DNA of 64,000 bases from Smittia aterrima. Taxonomy: Eukaryota > Arthropoda > Insecta > Diptera > Chironomidae. The position numbers and the translations under genes are program-made. The stretch spans positions 2,108,854 through 2,172,853 of the forward strand of contig CP093830.1 of NCBI GenBank assembly GCA_033063855.1, in the 5' to 3' direction. The notes beneath the pieces are model-generated. The model saw only the letters and a program-made list of their open reading frames with translations. It did no database searches and was not told the DNA's origin. Shown here piece after piece: positions 40,101-46,758 of this stretch; the first letter of the stretch is position 1, and every line of letters starts with the position of its first letter.

Positions 40101-43100
40101 CAGAGCCTTTCAATGCTAAACTTCAACCTTGGTCATGTGCAAGTGAACAAGTCCACGAAAATTCTTATACAGATTCGATGAGTGGACATGAATCGCTTGA
40201 GTGTCATGTGAGTGAAAGTCGTCGTTGCAGCGAATTCCAACGTCGACGATCAAGTGTCGCACAAGGAAACAATTGCGATAATCGTCGTTGCAGTCAAGGT
40301 CAGTGCAGTGGCTGCGAAAATTGTCAATGCAAGATGTCGGAAAGTCGTCGAGGTAGCCAAGCTCAATGCGAAAGTCGCCGAACAAGCCAAGTTCAATGCG
40401 AGAGTCGTAGAACAAGTCAAGGTCAATGTGACACTCGCAGATGTAGCCAAGCGATGAAACCAATTTCTGATTTGTTAAAGACTAAAGTCAGTGAAGAAGA
40501 AGAGTTTGATCCTGATAAACCAAATCCTAATGCGCCTTATCCTCGACGAATGCAACCATCGCCTTTCGAAGGAATGCAAGTCAAAATCACGAACAAAATG
40601 ACTTCAGGCTTACACAAACCCGATGAGATTCCAACTTATCAAAGAAAATGGTTCAATTTGCCAACTCAAAATCCACCGAAAACGCCAGAGCCCGAGGAAT
40701 TACGTGAAAATATTCCAATGGCTTTTAAAGAATGGCCAACAAGTCAAAATGTTTCGCGTCGAAGCTCAATCGGAGCAGCTGATAGCCAAGCTCCATCATG
40801 GCATCGCACTGAAGTCGTACGTGCATCAGTCGCTGACTCTGGCATGTCCTTGAAGCCTCCAGCTCGTCAAGAGTTCCCCACATCGACTCAAAACACTTCT
40901 GTCTTCCCAGTTTCTACTTCAACTTGTGAATCGACACGAAGCTCGGTTTGCCGAGAACAAGAAGAAGCTAATGATTGTGTTGAAGATTTTAAGTTCCCGA
41001 CGAAAAGGCCTCCTCCAAAGGAAGGAATTTTCCCAACTCGCGGAATCAGGAAAAACTCTTTGGCTGATGTTGCACAACAACAAAAGACTCAGCTGACTCG
41101 TCAACGTGATTTACAGCACGAGCTTAAACATCAGCAGCTAAAAATGAGTCAAAAGCAAAAATCTCGTCAAGAGAAGGAACTTAAATATCTTAACACTACT
41201 ACGAACAATCAACGAGCGGAAGAAGTTATTCGAGAAGAAATTCAGCAAAACACAAAGCTCTCGCATTACGAAATGGAACAAGAATATAAGCGTCAGCTTG
41301 AGCTTGAGAGACAACAGCAACAGAAGGAACAAGAGATTAGAGAACAGCAAGCTCGAGAGGTTGAATATCAACGACAAGTTGAAGAGCACCGTTTGCGCGA
41401 AGCCAAAAATCGTGAAAAACGCGAGCACGACCTTCAACTTCAAACGCAACGTGAAATGGAATATCGCAAACAGCGTGAGGAACAAGAAGAAGAACAGCGT
41501 CGTCAGCAAGAACAAAGAGATTTGGAGTTGCGAAAGCAACAAGAAGAAATGGAAACAGAAATTCGTCGCCAGCAGGAAAGGGAAAAACGAATGGCAGAAG
41601 CACGCGAGGCCCAGAGACTTTTTGAGATTCGGAGAAAGGAAGAACGTGACCGTGAACTCGCGCGACTCGAAGAGGAACTTCGTACGAAACGTGAAGAAGA
41701 ATTAAAACAGTTGCAGCGTGAAATCCGTGAGAAACGCGAAGAGCAACAACGCGAACAGCGAGAAGCTGAGGAAAAAATCAGACGAGATCAAAAAGCTCGC
41801 GAAGATGCTGAAAAAGAACAGCGAAGGCTTGAAGAAGAAGCTAAGAAGGAAAGAGAGGAACGTGATCGCTCAATTCAACGTGAATTGAAGTGGAGACAGA
41901 AGCAAGACGCTGACCGCAAACAGCGGGAAGAAACGGAGCTTTTTAATGTCGAAGAAGAAAAGCGTCGTCAAAAAACTTACTCCTCGTCAACTTATCAACA
42001 ACAAACGGTTTGGCCACCATCGGGACCCCCCACGCCTGCTCCAACTCAGATCCAACGTCAAGTCCCAATCATTAAAACTGACAGCGAAACCGAGCTCAAT
42101 GCTACAAAGTTCCGCTTTGAACCATTAGATGAAGAACAAAGAAGATTTATGGCAAGCATTCGTCCACCAAGCACTTGCTACTCGCCTGCAACTGAAGACA
42201 AACCTTTCCCTGCAATTCCTTACTATCAACAACATCTCGTGTTCGTTGAAGCTGAAGCGAATCATCAAGGAATCTTTAATCCAAAAGTAATTTCTCCAAC
42301 GCCAAATCGTTCACGTTCTCCAGCATTCGGTCCCCCTCCGAATCCATTGAGAGCTTTTGTAAATAAAGAGAGAGATCCCGAGTTAGATGAATCTGGAATT
42401 TACTTGTGTGGCGAGAGACTGTTGAGTCCAATTTGGTATGACAAACAACACAAAACGATTCCTCCACCAGTTCAAAGAAAAATTCCTCTTCGTGGCTCCC
42501 CTCGTCCTCCATCAAAACCCGACCTTGCAGCTTTAAGTGAAGCAGTGCGAAAGCATAAACAACTTTCTGGCTCGAAGCCCCCACCGCCTCCAATGCCTTC
42601 AACAAGCCAAGCTCAACAAAAACCTTTACAAAGACGAGAAAGCGGAGATGAATCCGCTGCCAAGCAGACAGAAGAAGCATCGACTGAACTGCAGATACCA
42701 AAAGGTATTGTAGCGAATCAAATTCGTCGTCTCTCCGGAGACATTTCGAACTCATTATCAGTGTTTCCGATTCGCTCATCAACAGTGAACGAGAAAGCTA
42801 CGGAAACTTTCTCAGTTCAGGAAAATAGAAAATCTTCACGACAAGACGACTTTTATGACTATCGACAGGAGACAAGACAACAAATGACGACAATGACAAA
42901 CTCATTTGCATCATCATCGATACCATCAACTCACCAACTAACAAGTAACAATGTGCAATCATTCAATCAACATTTCATGGGGCAATCTTTCGCTTCTGCG
43001 GGCTTGCAAAACTCCCAAATGAATCCCCATTCAGTTGACAATGTTGTTCGTGTTAGTACAGGTTCCGTAGGTCAACCAGGGGCTTTGCCTAAGCATGGCC

Positions 43101-44754
43101 GCACATTCACCACTAGCGGACCAAACCGCGGTCAAGGTGTTCTCACTCAACCATCAACTGGTCGCGTTCCAATTTGCGGCGGTTGTGCTTCTCAAGTCAG
43201 GTTGGTGATGGGTTTAAAGAGAGTGTGATGCATGAATGTGTTGTTTGAAAGAAGCTTTAAACTTTAAGGTTTATTAGGAAATTCATTCGAAAACTTTTAG
43301 TTCCAATTAATCTTCTTAACATTGCTGCTTTGATTTGAATTTTTGTGTTCTCTAACTCAACTTAAAATAATTCTTTTGATGTTCAGCAACTAACAATGAA
43401 GACCACAAAGCCACAGACATGTTGATGAAGTCGGTAGATCGTCTCAACTTCAACGCACAGAACTCTGAATTCCGTAAGAATGCTTCGAATGTTATTGCGG
43501 CGATGCTTGAAGCCAGAGTCAATAAACAACAGATTAAACCATTCAAGCCAATTGAAGCTGGTAAAAAGATCATTGACCCAGAGATACTTCCACCACAACC
43601 AATTGCCAAGCCAATCAACACCTGCGATCAAGAGCTTCCGCTTCCGCCGCCTCCAATGCCGTTGAAGATTCCAGCGTCGATTCTCACGCCTCCTCTCTCA
43701 AGCGATGAAAATGATTTGCCCCAAAAGGCAATCGATAAGAGGAATAACAATAATAATCTCACCGAAAAGGTCAATTTTCGGAACAAGAAAAATCATTCGA
43801 ATGGTCACAACAATCAATCATCTGACTTGCACAACTCCTCATCCCGCTTCAGTCTGAATAAGCCGGAATTGTCAATTCACGCGAGGGATCGGCGGTCCTA
43901 CATCGAGAAGAATAACAATGAGGTGAATGAAGAGGACGAAGTTGACGTTACGAAAATAGCTGATGGCCTTGCCAACGGCCAGAACCCGGTTTGTGATAAG
44001 TGTAAATGTAAAATTACAAGGTAAGTTGCTTTGCGTTTGGCTTTAGCTCGTATTCGAGATGTTGTGATAAAAGTAATAATTTTCTCATCTCAATAATTAA
44101 CACAATGTTCTTTCTCCTAATTGAAACGCAGAGGACCTTTCATCACAGCTTTGGGCAAGACCTGGTGTCCATCTCACTTCCTTTGTGTGAACCCTAGCTG
44201 CAAACGTGAGCTTGTCGACATTGGCTTCGTCGAGGAGAAGGGTGACTTGTACTGCGAATATTGTTTCGAACAATTCTTGGCCCCACCATGTGGCAAATGC
44301 AACGGAAAAATTAAGGTAAAGTCAAGCGAAATAAATCAACACTTGAGGCCTTTACTGAAAAATTAAATTTCAGGGAGATTGCTTGAACGCCATCGGCAAA
44401 AAATTCCATCCCGAGTGCTTCAAATGTACTTACTGCGGCAAATTGTTCGGAAACAGTCCATTCTTCTTGGAAGAAGGCGATGCTTACTGCGAAGCTGATT
44501 GGAATGAGTTATTCACAACAAAATGTTTCGCTTGCGGCTTCCCAGTTGAGGCAGGAGATCGATGGGTCGAAGCTTTAAACAACAACTATCACTCACAATG
44601 TTTCAACTGCACTGTAAGCTTTATTGCTTTTCTCATTTATTTTAAACAACAATCCTTTCATTTTCCTCTTCTCGACAGTACTGCAAAGAATCTTGAAGGA
44701 CAAAGCTTTTTCGCCAAGGGTGGACGACCTTTCTGCAAAGCTCATGCTCGCTAA
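19077..44754 (+). CDS. Zasp52: Zasp52: PDZ / ZM / four-LIM Z-disc protein (whole gene span)
   Basis: This is the insect orthologue of the Zasp52 (Alp/Enigma) family, a scaffold that binds alpha-actinin at Z-discs and integrin attachment sites. Coding exons read here: 19077-19181, 30958-31109, 31168-31282 (or to 31327), 31387-31514, 31690-31781, 33737-33995 or 34436-34664, 35226-35426, 35665-35734, 35989-36282, 36400-36589, 38496-43200 or 43387-44020, 44132-44315, 44374-44613, 44679 onward. All joins keep phase. The longest form is about 2260 codons before the last exon; the form with the smaller LIM2 exon is about 900. Order: PDZ (residues 4-86), ZM motif, polyglutamine, LIM1, Pro-rich linker, a giant Arg/Glu-rich exon, then LIM2-LIM4. 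The start is the ATG five bases after an acceptor and gives the family-typical N-terminus. Stops inside retained introns at 31945, 34668 and 36600 predict shorter PDZ/ZM isoforms. The last exon carries an apparent 2-base deletion. Confidence 0.93.
19182..25827 (+). other. Zasp52 large intron, first part
   Basis: This is the first part of an 11.8-kb intron. Simple repeats occur at 20136-20148 (GA) and 20738-20753 (AGA). Open frames of 60-110 codons such as 22126-22455 look random, and I see no conserved exon. In Drosophila such introns carry muscle enhancers; I cannot identify one here. Confidence 0.6.
25830..25835 (-). terminator. Poly(A) signal of the nested membrane-protein gene
   Basis: AATAAA on the minus strand about 10 bases downstream of the TGA stop gives a very short 3'UTR. 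The close spacing supports the nested gene being real. Confidence 0.4.
25846..26199 (-). CDS. Small single-pass membrane protein gene nested in the Zasp52 intron
   Basis: This is a 117-codon open frame on the strand opposite Zasp52. Residues 9-37 form one strong transmembrane helix (WIIAISLLISIAIITIFCCA onward) rich in Cys at its end. A basic SSKRN stop-transfer stretch and a glycine/aromatic segment (residues 52-66, GYGLGIGFGSGFGYGF) follow. The tail is Ser/Asn-rich with two cysteines. Gene-like surroundings support it: a 53-base 5'UTR intron (donor AAAG|GTGAGT at 26259/26258, acceptor CTTCAG at 26206) ends six bases before the ATG, and an AATAAA signal lies about 10 bases after the TGA stop. 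I do not recognise the family and assign no function. The Gly-rich segment could act as a second membrane-associated or oligomerisation element. Confidence 0.55.
   Translation of the reverse strand: MCGSRDSVIDWIIAISLLISIAIITIFCCACCLLIVLSSKRNYLENLLVKVGYGLGIGFGSGFGYGFQYALDNPELSTCSIGPTVKQTNSANKCVQTFYVNNKYSSRSSIRSVQSYF
26259..26330 (-). other. Probable 5'UTR exon of the nested gene
   Basis: A non-coding exon is inferred from a consensus donor (AAAG|GTGAGT) whose last exon base is 26259. It pairs with an acceptor at 26206, immediately upstream of the start codon. The upper boundary is a guess. A short upstream frame starting at an ATG in this exon ends before the donor. Confidence 0.3.
26331..30957 (+). 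other. Zasp52 large intron, second part
   Basis: No conserved coding exon was seen. It ends in a pyrimidine-rich tract and ATTACAG acceptor before 30958. Open frames at 28119-28448 (plus) and 28259-28639 (minus) overlap each other and look random. Confidence 0.6.
30958..31109 (+). CDS. Zasp52: Zasp52 exon: second half of PDZ
   Basis: It encodes the rest of the PDZ fold (SIADNAGLKAGDAVVRIN, then NLRHKDAQD and FELVVQR). It begins in phase 0 after ATTACAG and ends in phase 2 at AACG|GTTTGT. The LRHKDAQD helix is characteristic of Alp/Enigma/Zasp PDZ domains. Confidence 0.93.
31168..31327 (+). CDS. Zasp52: Zasp52 exon after PDZ, with two alternative donors
   Basis: It encodes GGATWKPSVTP and a Pro/Ser linker ending KTSLAANKQQ. 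A consensus donor (GTAAGC) follows 31282. A second donor (GTAAAT) follows 31327, also in phase 0, and adds 15 codons ending NSAARPF. The extra segment resembles a stretch I recall in fly Zasp52, so the longer exon is probably a real isoform. The frame stops at 31342 if neither donor is used. Confidence 0.85.
31387..31514 (+). CDS. Zasp52: Zasp52 exon: ZM (ZASP-like) motif
   Basis: It contains NKQYNTPVAIYSDESIAE, the conserved ZM motif that, with the PDZ domain, mediates alpha-actinin binding in ZASP/Alp proteins. Starts in phase 0 after TTTTGTAG; ends in phase 2 at TTTAGG|GTAAAT. Confidence 0.93.
31690..31945 (+). CDS. Zasp52: Zasp52 exon GVNFKKNEK, spliced at 31781 or read to a stop
   Basis: The conserved core GVNFKKNEKAYNPENSEVLK and an acidic EPEP end lie before donor G|GTAACG at 31781/31782 (phase 1). 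If that donor is skipped, the frame stays open for 54 more Asp/Glu/Asn-rich codons to TAA at 31943-31945. This predicts a short isoform with PDZ and ZM but no LIM domain, as known for Zasp52 in flies. The acidic extension is less certain than the spliced core. Confidence 0.85.
31946..33736 (+). other. Zasp52 intron
   Basis: No conserved exon was recognised in this 1.8-kb stretch. It may contain the 3'UTR of the short isoform ending at 31945; AATAAA-like sequences occur near 32774. Confidence 0.5.
33737..33995 (+). CDS. Zasp52: Zasp52 exon: polyglutamine linker and start of LIM1
   Basis: Phase fits donor 31781 (G plus CT). It encodes a Gln/His-rich low-complexity run (about 33770-33895), a short basic segment, then GGLPAGQNICADCERLIV, the first zinc-binding CxxC of LIM1. 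It ends in phase 2 at ATTGT|GTAAGT, and the next exon completes the LIM1 domain in frame. Confidence 0.92.
33770..33895 (+). repeat. CAA/CAG-rich polyglutamine-coding repeat in Zasp52
   Basis: Imperfect CAA/CAG/CAT triplets encode Gln/His runs with two copies of the unit QQQYAP. It is coding and in frame, and likely length-polymorphic between individuals. Confidence 0.85.
34436..34668 (+). CDS. Zasp52: Zasp52 alternative exon with FYW-QSHAIGG motif
   Basis: The acceptor CGTTTAG is followed by the same CT phase as exon 33737. It encodes KFYWRQSHAIGG and a Ser/Pro-rich tail ending NDSQE. I recall a closely similar QSHAIGG segment in fly Zasp52 isoforms. A donor (GTAAGG) sits at 34665, and the in-frame TAA at 34666-34668 overlaps it, so the exon either ends the protein or splices on in phase 2. 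It cannot be combined in frame with 33737-33995. Confidence 0.8.
35226..35426 (+). CDS. Zasp52: Zasp52 exon: remainder of LIM1
   Basis: It encodes GVFVRIKDKNLHVECFKCATC through YCDIHARMAAL, giving the HxxC, CxxC and CxxH ligands that complete LIM1, then a Pro/Ser linker. Begins in phase 2 and ends in phase 2 at CAACC|GTAAGT. Confidence 0.94.
35665..35734 (+). CDS. Zasp52: Zasp52 small exon after LIM1
   Basis: It holds 23 codons, NKTIGASAISSALSAHAGN and onward, matching in position and pattern the NT-SASTISSALNSH-type stretch I recall after LIM1 in the fly protein. Ends in phase 0 at CAAT|GTAAGT. Confidence 0.82.
35989..36282 (+). CDS. Zasp52: Zasp52 linker exon
   Basis: It holds 98 codons. 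A Ser/Asn/Asp-rich disordered part precedes the conserved segment FQYRTMNGSVIRSVVPPGKG (near 36205-36270), which resembles the fly GNVIRSVxxPGKG motif. Phase 0 at both ends; donor AAG|GTAAGC. Confidence 0.88.
36400..36600 (+). CDS. Zasp52: Zasp52 proline-rich exon, spliced at 36589 or ending at 36600
   Basis: It is rich in Pro, Ala, Gln and Trp (YPPPTQQQSWAPAP). The frame ends in phase 1 at CAAG|GTGCTT (36589) or continues three codons to TAA at 36598-36600. The phase-1 end joins in frame to either 38496 (GAA) or 43387 (GCA), the two alternative LIM2-starting exons. The read-through stop would give a LIM1-only isoform. Confidence 0.85.
   Translation, partial: APSNFSAPKPFSYSAPSAGPPMAGPKSPSTYPPPTQQQSWAPAPQPAWSPPTAAAPKPTGPVQGAY
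36601..38495 (+). other. Zasp52 intron with a distant branch point
   Basis: A (TTTA)n microsatellite lies at 36820-36840. Near the 3' end a perfect TACTAAC branch-point sequence (38374-38380) is followed by a pyrimidine tract (38381-38417), then no AG dinucleotide until the acceptor at 38494-38495. No other coding exon was seen. Confidence 0.6.
36820..36840. repeat. TTTA microsatellite in a Zasp52 intron
   Basis: About five perfect TTTA units inside the intron before the giant exon. Confidence 0.85.
38496..43200 (+). CDS. Zasp52: Zasp52 giant exon: disordered region, coiled coil and LIM2a start
   Basis: This single exon of 4705 bases (1567 codons) is open throughout. In order it contains an acidic N-terminal part; three related 20-residue motifs of the type AL-T-PDRPYTPF (near 39383, 39800 and 39910); a Cys-bearing array of SRRxSQ units (40213-40455); Pro-rich linkers; about 310 residues dominated by Arg, Glu and Gln, predicted to form a long coiled coil or single alpha helix (about 41050-41990); more Pro-rich sequence; and finally RVPICGGCASQVR, the first CxxC of LIM2. 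It begins in phase 1 after CTAAAAG (38495) and ends in phase 2 at CAAGTCAG|GTTGGT. It joins exon 44132 in frame. Long fly Zasp52 isoforms have a comparable large linker exon. Confidence 0.9.
40213..40455 (+). repeat. Degenerate tandem repeat encoding SRRxSQ-Q-C units
   Basis: Within the giant Zasp52 exon, units of roughly 30-36 bases encode variants of ESRRxSQxQC (RRCS, RRSS, RRCS, RRGS, RRTS, RRTS, RRCS). The most similar copies are adjacent at 40345-40440, indicating recent local duplication. Confidence 0.85.
43387..44020 (+). CDS. Zasp52: Zasp52 alternative exon: LIM2b start
   Basis: It holds 210 codons. The acceptor GATGTTCAG is followed by CA, phase 1, matching donor 36589. It encodes a partly helical N-terminal part (KSVDRLNFNAQNSEFRKN), a Pro-rich middle and an Asn-rich acidic stretch. 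It ends in NPVCDKCKCKITR, an alternative first CxxC for LIM2, and in phase 2 at ACAAG|GTAAGT. It joins exon 44132 just like the giant exon. Splicing the giant exon to it would create an immediate stop (AGC AAC TAA). Confidence 0.9.
44132..44315 (+). CDS. Zasp52: Zasp52 exon: rest of LIM2, start of LIM3
   Basis: It encodes GPFITALGKTWCPSHFLC, then CxxxxC, GFVEEKGDLYCEYCF and CGKCNGKIK, completing LIM2 and giving the first CxxC of LIM3. Phase 2 in, phase 0 out at AAG|GTAAAG. Confidence 0.95.
44374..44613 (+). CDS. Zasp52: Zasp52 exon: LIM3 and most of LIM4
   Basis: It encodes GDCLNAIGKKFHPECFKC and onward, including LIM3 ligands HxxC, CxxC and CxxD. It continues through CFACGFPVEAGDRWVEAL and HSQCFNC of LIM4. 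80 codons, phase 0 at both ends; donor ACT|GTAAGC. Confidence 0.95.
44679..44754 (+). CDS. Zasp52: Zasp52 last exon: end of LIM4, with an apparent 2-base deletion
   Basis: After the CTCGACAG acceptor the frame reads YCKES and hits TGA at 44694-44696. The expected C-terminus (NLEGQSFFAKGGRPFCKAHAR, stop at 44752-44754) is present but in another frame, starting at 44689. Loss of one GA dinucleotide in the AAAGA-AATC stretch explains both. This could be an assembly or sequencing error, an allelic lesion, or a real truncation. Retaining the 65-base intron (44614-44678) happens to reach the downstream frame but inserts unrelated residues into the zinc finger, so I doubt it is the normal product. 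Confidence 0.8.
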
Positions 44755-45979
44755 GCTATAAAGAAAAGGTTTCATTGAATTTTCCACTATGGAAAGTCTC
44801 AATGCGATAGTTGAATTTCACTTTGTGCAAACGAAAGGAGAAAAAAATTATTTTTATTAAAAACTTTTGTGCTTTAGCTTTTAAGTCAACATAAAACTTT
44901 AAGGAAGAAATTTAATTTGGTTAGCATCGTAACGATGAGAGAAGCTTAACAATTTATTTTGGAAGAAGATGAATTTATTTAGTTGATAAGACTTTTTAAA
45001 AGCAAACAGAAATTAAATTCTCATCGTTCATTAATCATCATCTACGCCTTTAAAGTTTTCCTTTTCTTTTGTTTGATTAACAGCCAAAAAAAAAATGTTT
45101 TATTTTCGAGAGAGAGAGCTTGATTATTATTTTATGTGTGACGAAACATTGATTTGAATGTACAGAAGGCAAAATTGTCATGAGATAAGACGAAGCAAAC
45201 GCGAGCACAAATTGAATCGACTTGTCTTCTTTATCTTGAATTAAATAAAATTTGATGAATATTACAGTGAACTGAGTTTTACTCTTTCAGCTATTTCAGA
45301 ACGGAACTCTTTTGGTTATCAAAATGAATGTTGTTGTCTAACGGATGTGAGCAAATGTCGTTTCTATTTTCAGTGGAATCATTTGCCTATGAACGAGGAT
45401 GAAACGTTGCTTAAGGCTTCTTTGCAGCTGTGAACCTTCACACATCGGAAAAGTTTCAATGCTTCAAGTCTTTTAGAAAAGTTTCTATGTAAACGTTCAA
45501 CTTGTCAGAAAAATTTGTATTTTTTGAATTTCTATTGATTAGGGATTAATCGAGACCACCCCCAGGGAAACAACGTAGCTAAGGAACGAAGTTCTAAAAA
45601 AAACATTGGACAGTTGTTGAATATTCATTATTCATCAAGTTTCATTCATCGTAAGCTGATTGCATCCAGTCTGTTGAGTTGTAATACTCCAAGCTTGCAC
45701 ACACAGTATGTGATGCAATTTATTTTAATTCAATTGAAATTTTCTATGTTTCTACTCAACTTTATCCACACGAGAAAACTGTTTCATGCTTTTACATTCA
45801 AATTGACGTAAATTGAAATAAATTTTAATGGAATCAGTGCTGCTTGAAATAAAGAGAGAACGAACACACAATTTATTTATTCTCGTGACTGTTTTCCTCA
45901 GTCAGCCTCTTCTCTTATCAACTCGCTATTCTAAAAGTATAATTTTTCATTTATGAGAGAGACTTTTGTATTATTGTAG
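44755..45979 (+). other. Zasp52 3'UTR and intergenic gap to the dsx-like gene
   Basis: It starts with the Zasp52 3'UTR. The first clear AATAAA on the plus strand is at 45244-45249, about 490 bases after the stop. The rest is non-coding and must contain the promoter or an untranslated exon of the dsx-like gene, since an acceptor-like TTATTGTAG lies at 45971-45979. Confidence 0.5.
45244..45249 (+). terminator. Candidate poly(A) signal of Zasp52
   Basis: This is the first canonical AATAAA downstream of the Zasp52 stop. Further AATAAA copies near 45819 and 45848 are alternatives. Confidence 0.4.
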
Positions 45980-46010
45980 CAGTGGCAGTCAAAGTCGAAG
46001 CATCGTATCG

Positions 46011-46758
46011 ATGGTAGGCATTAGAAACAATCAAGTTTGCGCCAGATGTCGTAATCACGGTATCAGAGTTATTCTCAAGGGTCACAAGAAAAATTGTGCG
46101 TTTAAGCTTTGTCGTTGCGATAAATGTCTTGTGACGAAGGATCGACAAAGTTTCATTGCTAAAGAGATCGCAATGCATCGATATGAAATAAAAAATCGAA
46201 GCGGGTCAGATGAGAGTGCCGAAGATAGTTTAAAGTTGAATTTAGTTCGAAGAAAGGTTTACGATGAGAGTTTATTGAGTTCAAATGAATTGATTGTTGG
46301 TGGAAGCTCGAAGCGTTGTACAATCAGTGGAGAAGTAAGAAAAGATCAGATGTGCTCTCGCTGTCGAAATCATGGCATCGTTCAGTTGCTTCGAGGTCAT
46401 AAGAATGCTTGTAAGTTCGTCAGTTGTTTGTGTCCGAAGTGTGAGATAACGAAAAAACGTCGAGAGATAATGGCGAGGCAGATCAAAGACTATCGAAACG
46501 TTAAAGTTTCAGAAAGCTCAACAACCAGCTCACCGGAAATTGGAGATCACAGTGAAATAATTTCCGACAATTGCTCATATCCGATGGACCAGTTTGTCAA
46601 GTATGAGTCGATGGAGAATCGAGACTTATTCTTCATGATTCAAAGTCTTTACGAGAAATATGGAAGCGTTAGCGCTGAGAAACGGATTCAACTTATTTAT
46701 GCTTTTGCAGACTTGGCAAATGGAAATTGGAGAGAAATTGAAAAATCACTGGAGAAAG
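46011..46758 (+). CDS. dsx: dsx-like exon: DM1, DM2 and dimerisation domain
   Basis: One uninterrupted exon of 249 codons plus one base. The linker between the DM domains (residues about 61-110) is Ser/Glu-rich. A C-terminal Ser/Thr-rich stretch separates DM2 from the dimerisation domain. If the donor at 46759 is not used, the frame adds 17 residues after G250 and stops at 46811. Confidence 0.88.

Noticed and set aside
39051..42782. Long antisense open frames opposite the giant Zasp52 exon (for example 41138-41542 and 42276-42782)
   Set aside because: They are shadows created by the codon bias and charged-residue repeats of the sense frame. Their translations are low-complexity.
44614..44678. 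Retention of the last Zasp52 intron as the normal way to reach the C-terminus
   Set aside because: It keeps the downstream frame open but inserts about 22 unrelated residues between the LIM4 cysteines. A 2-base deletion in the last exon is simpler.
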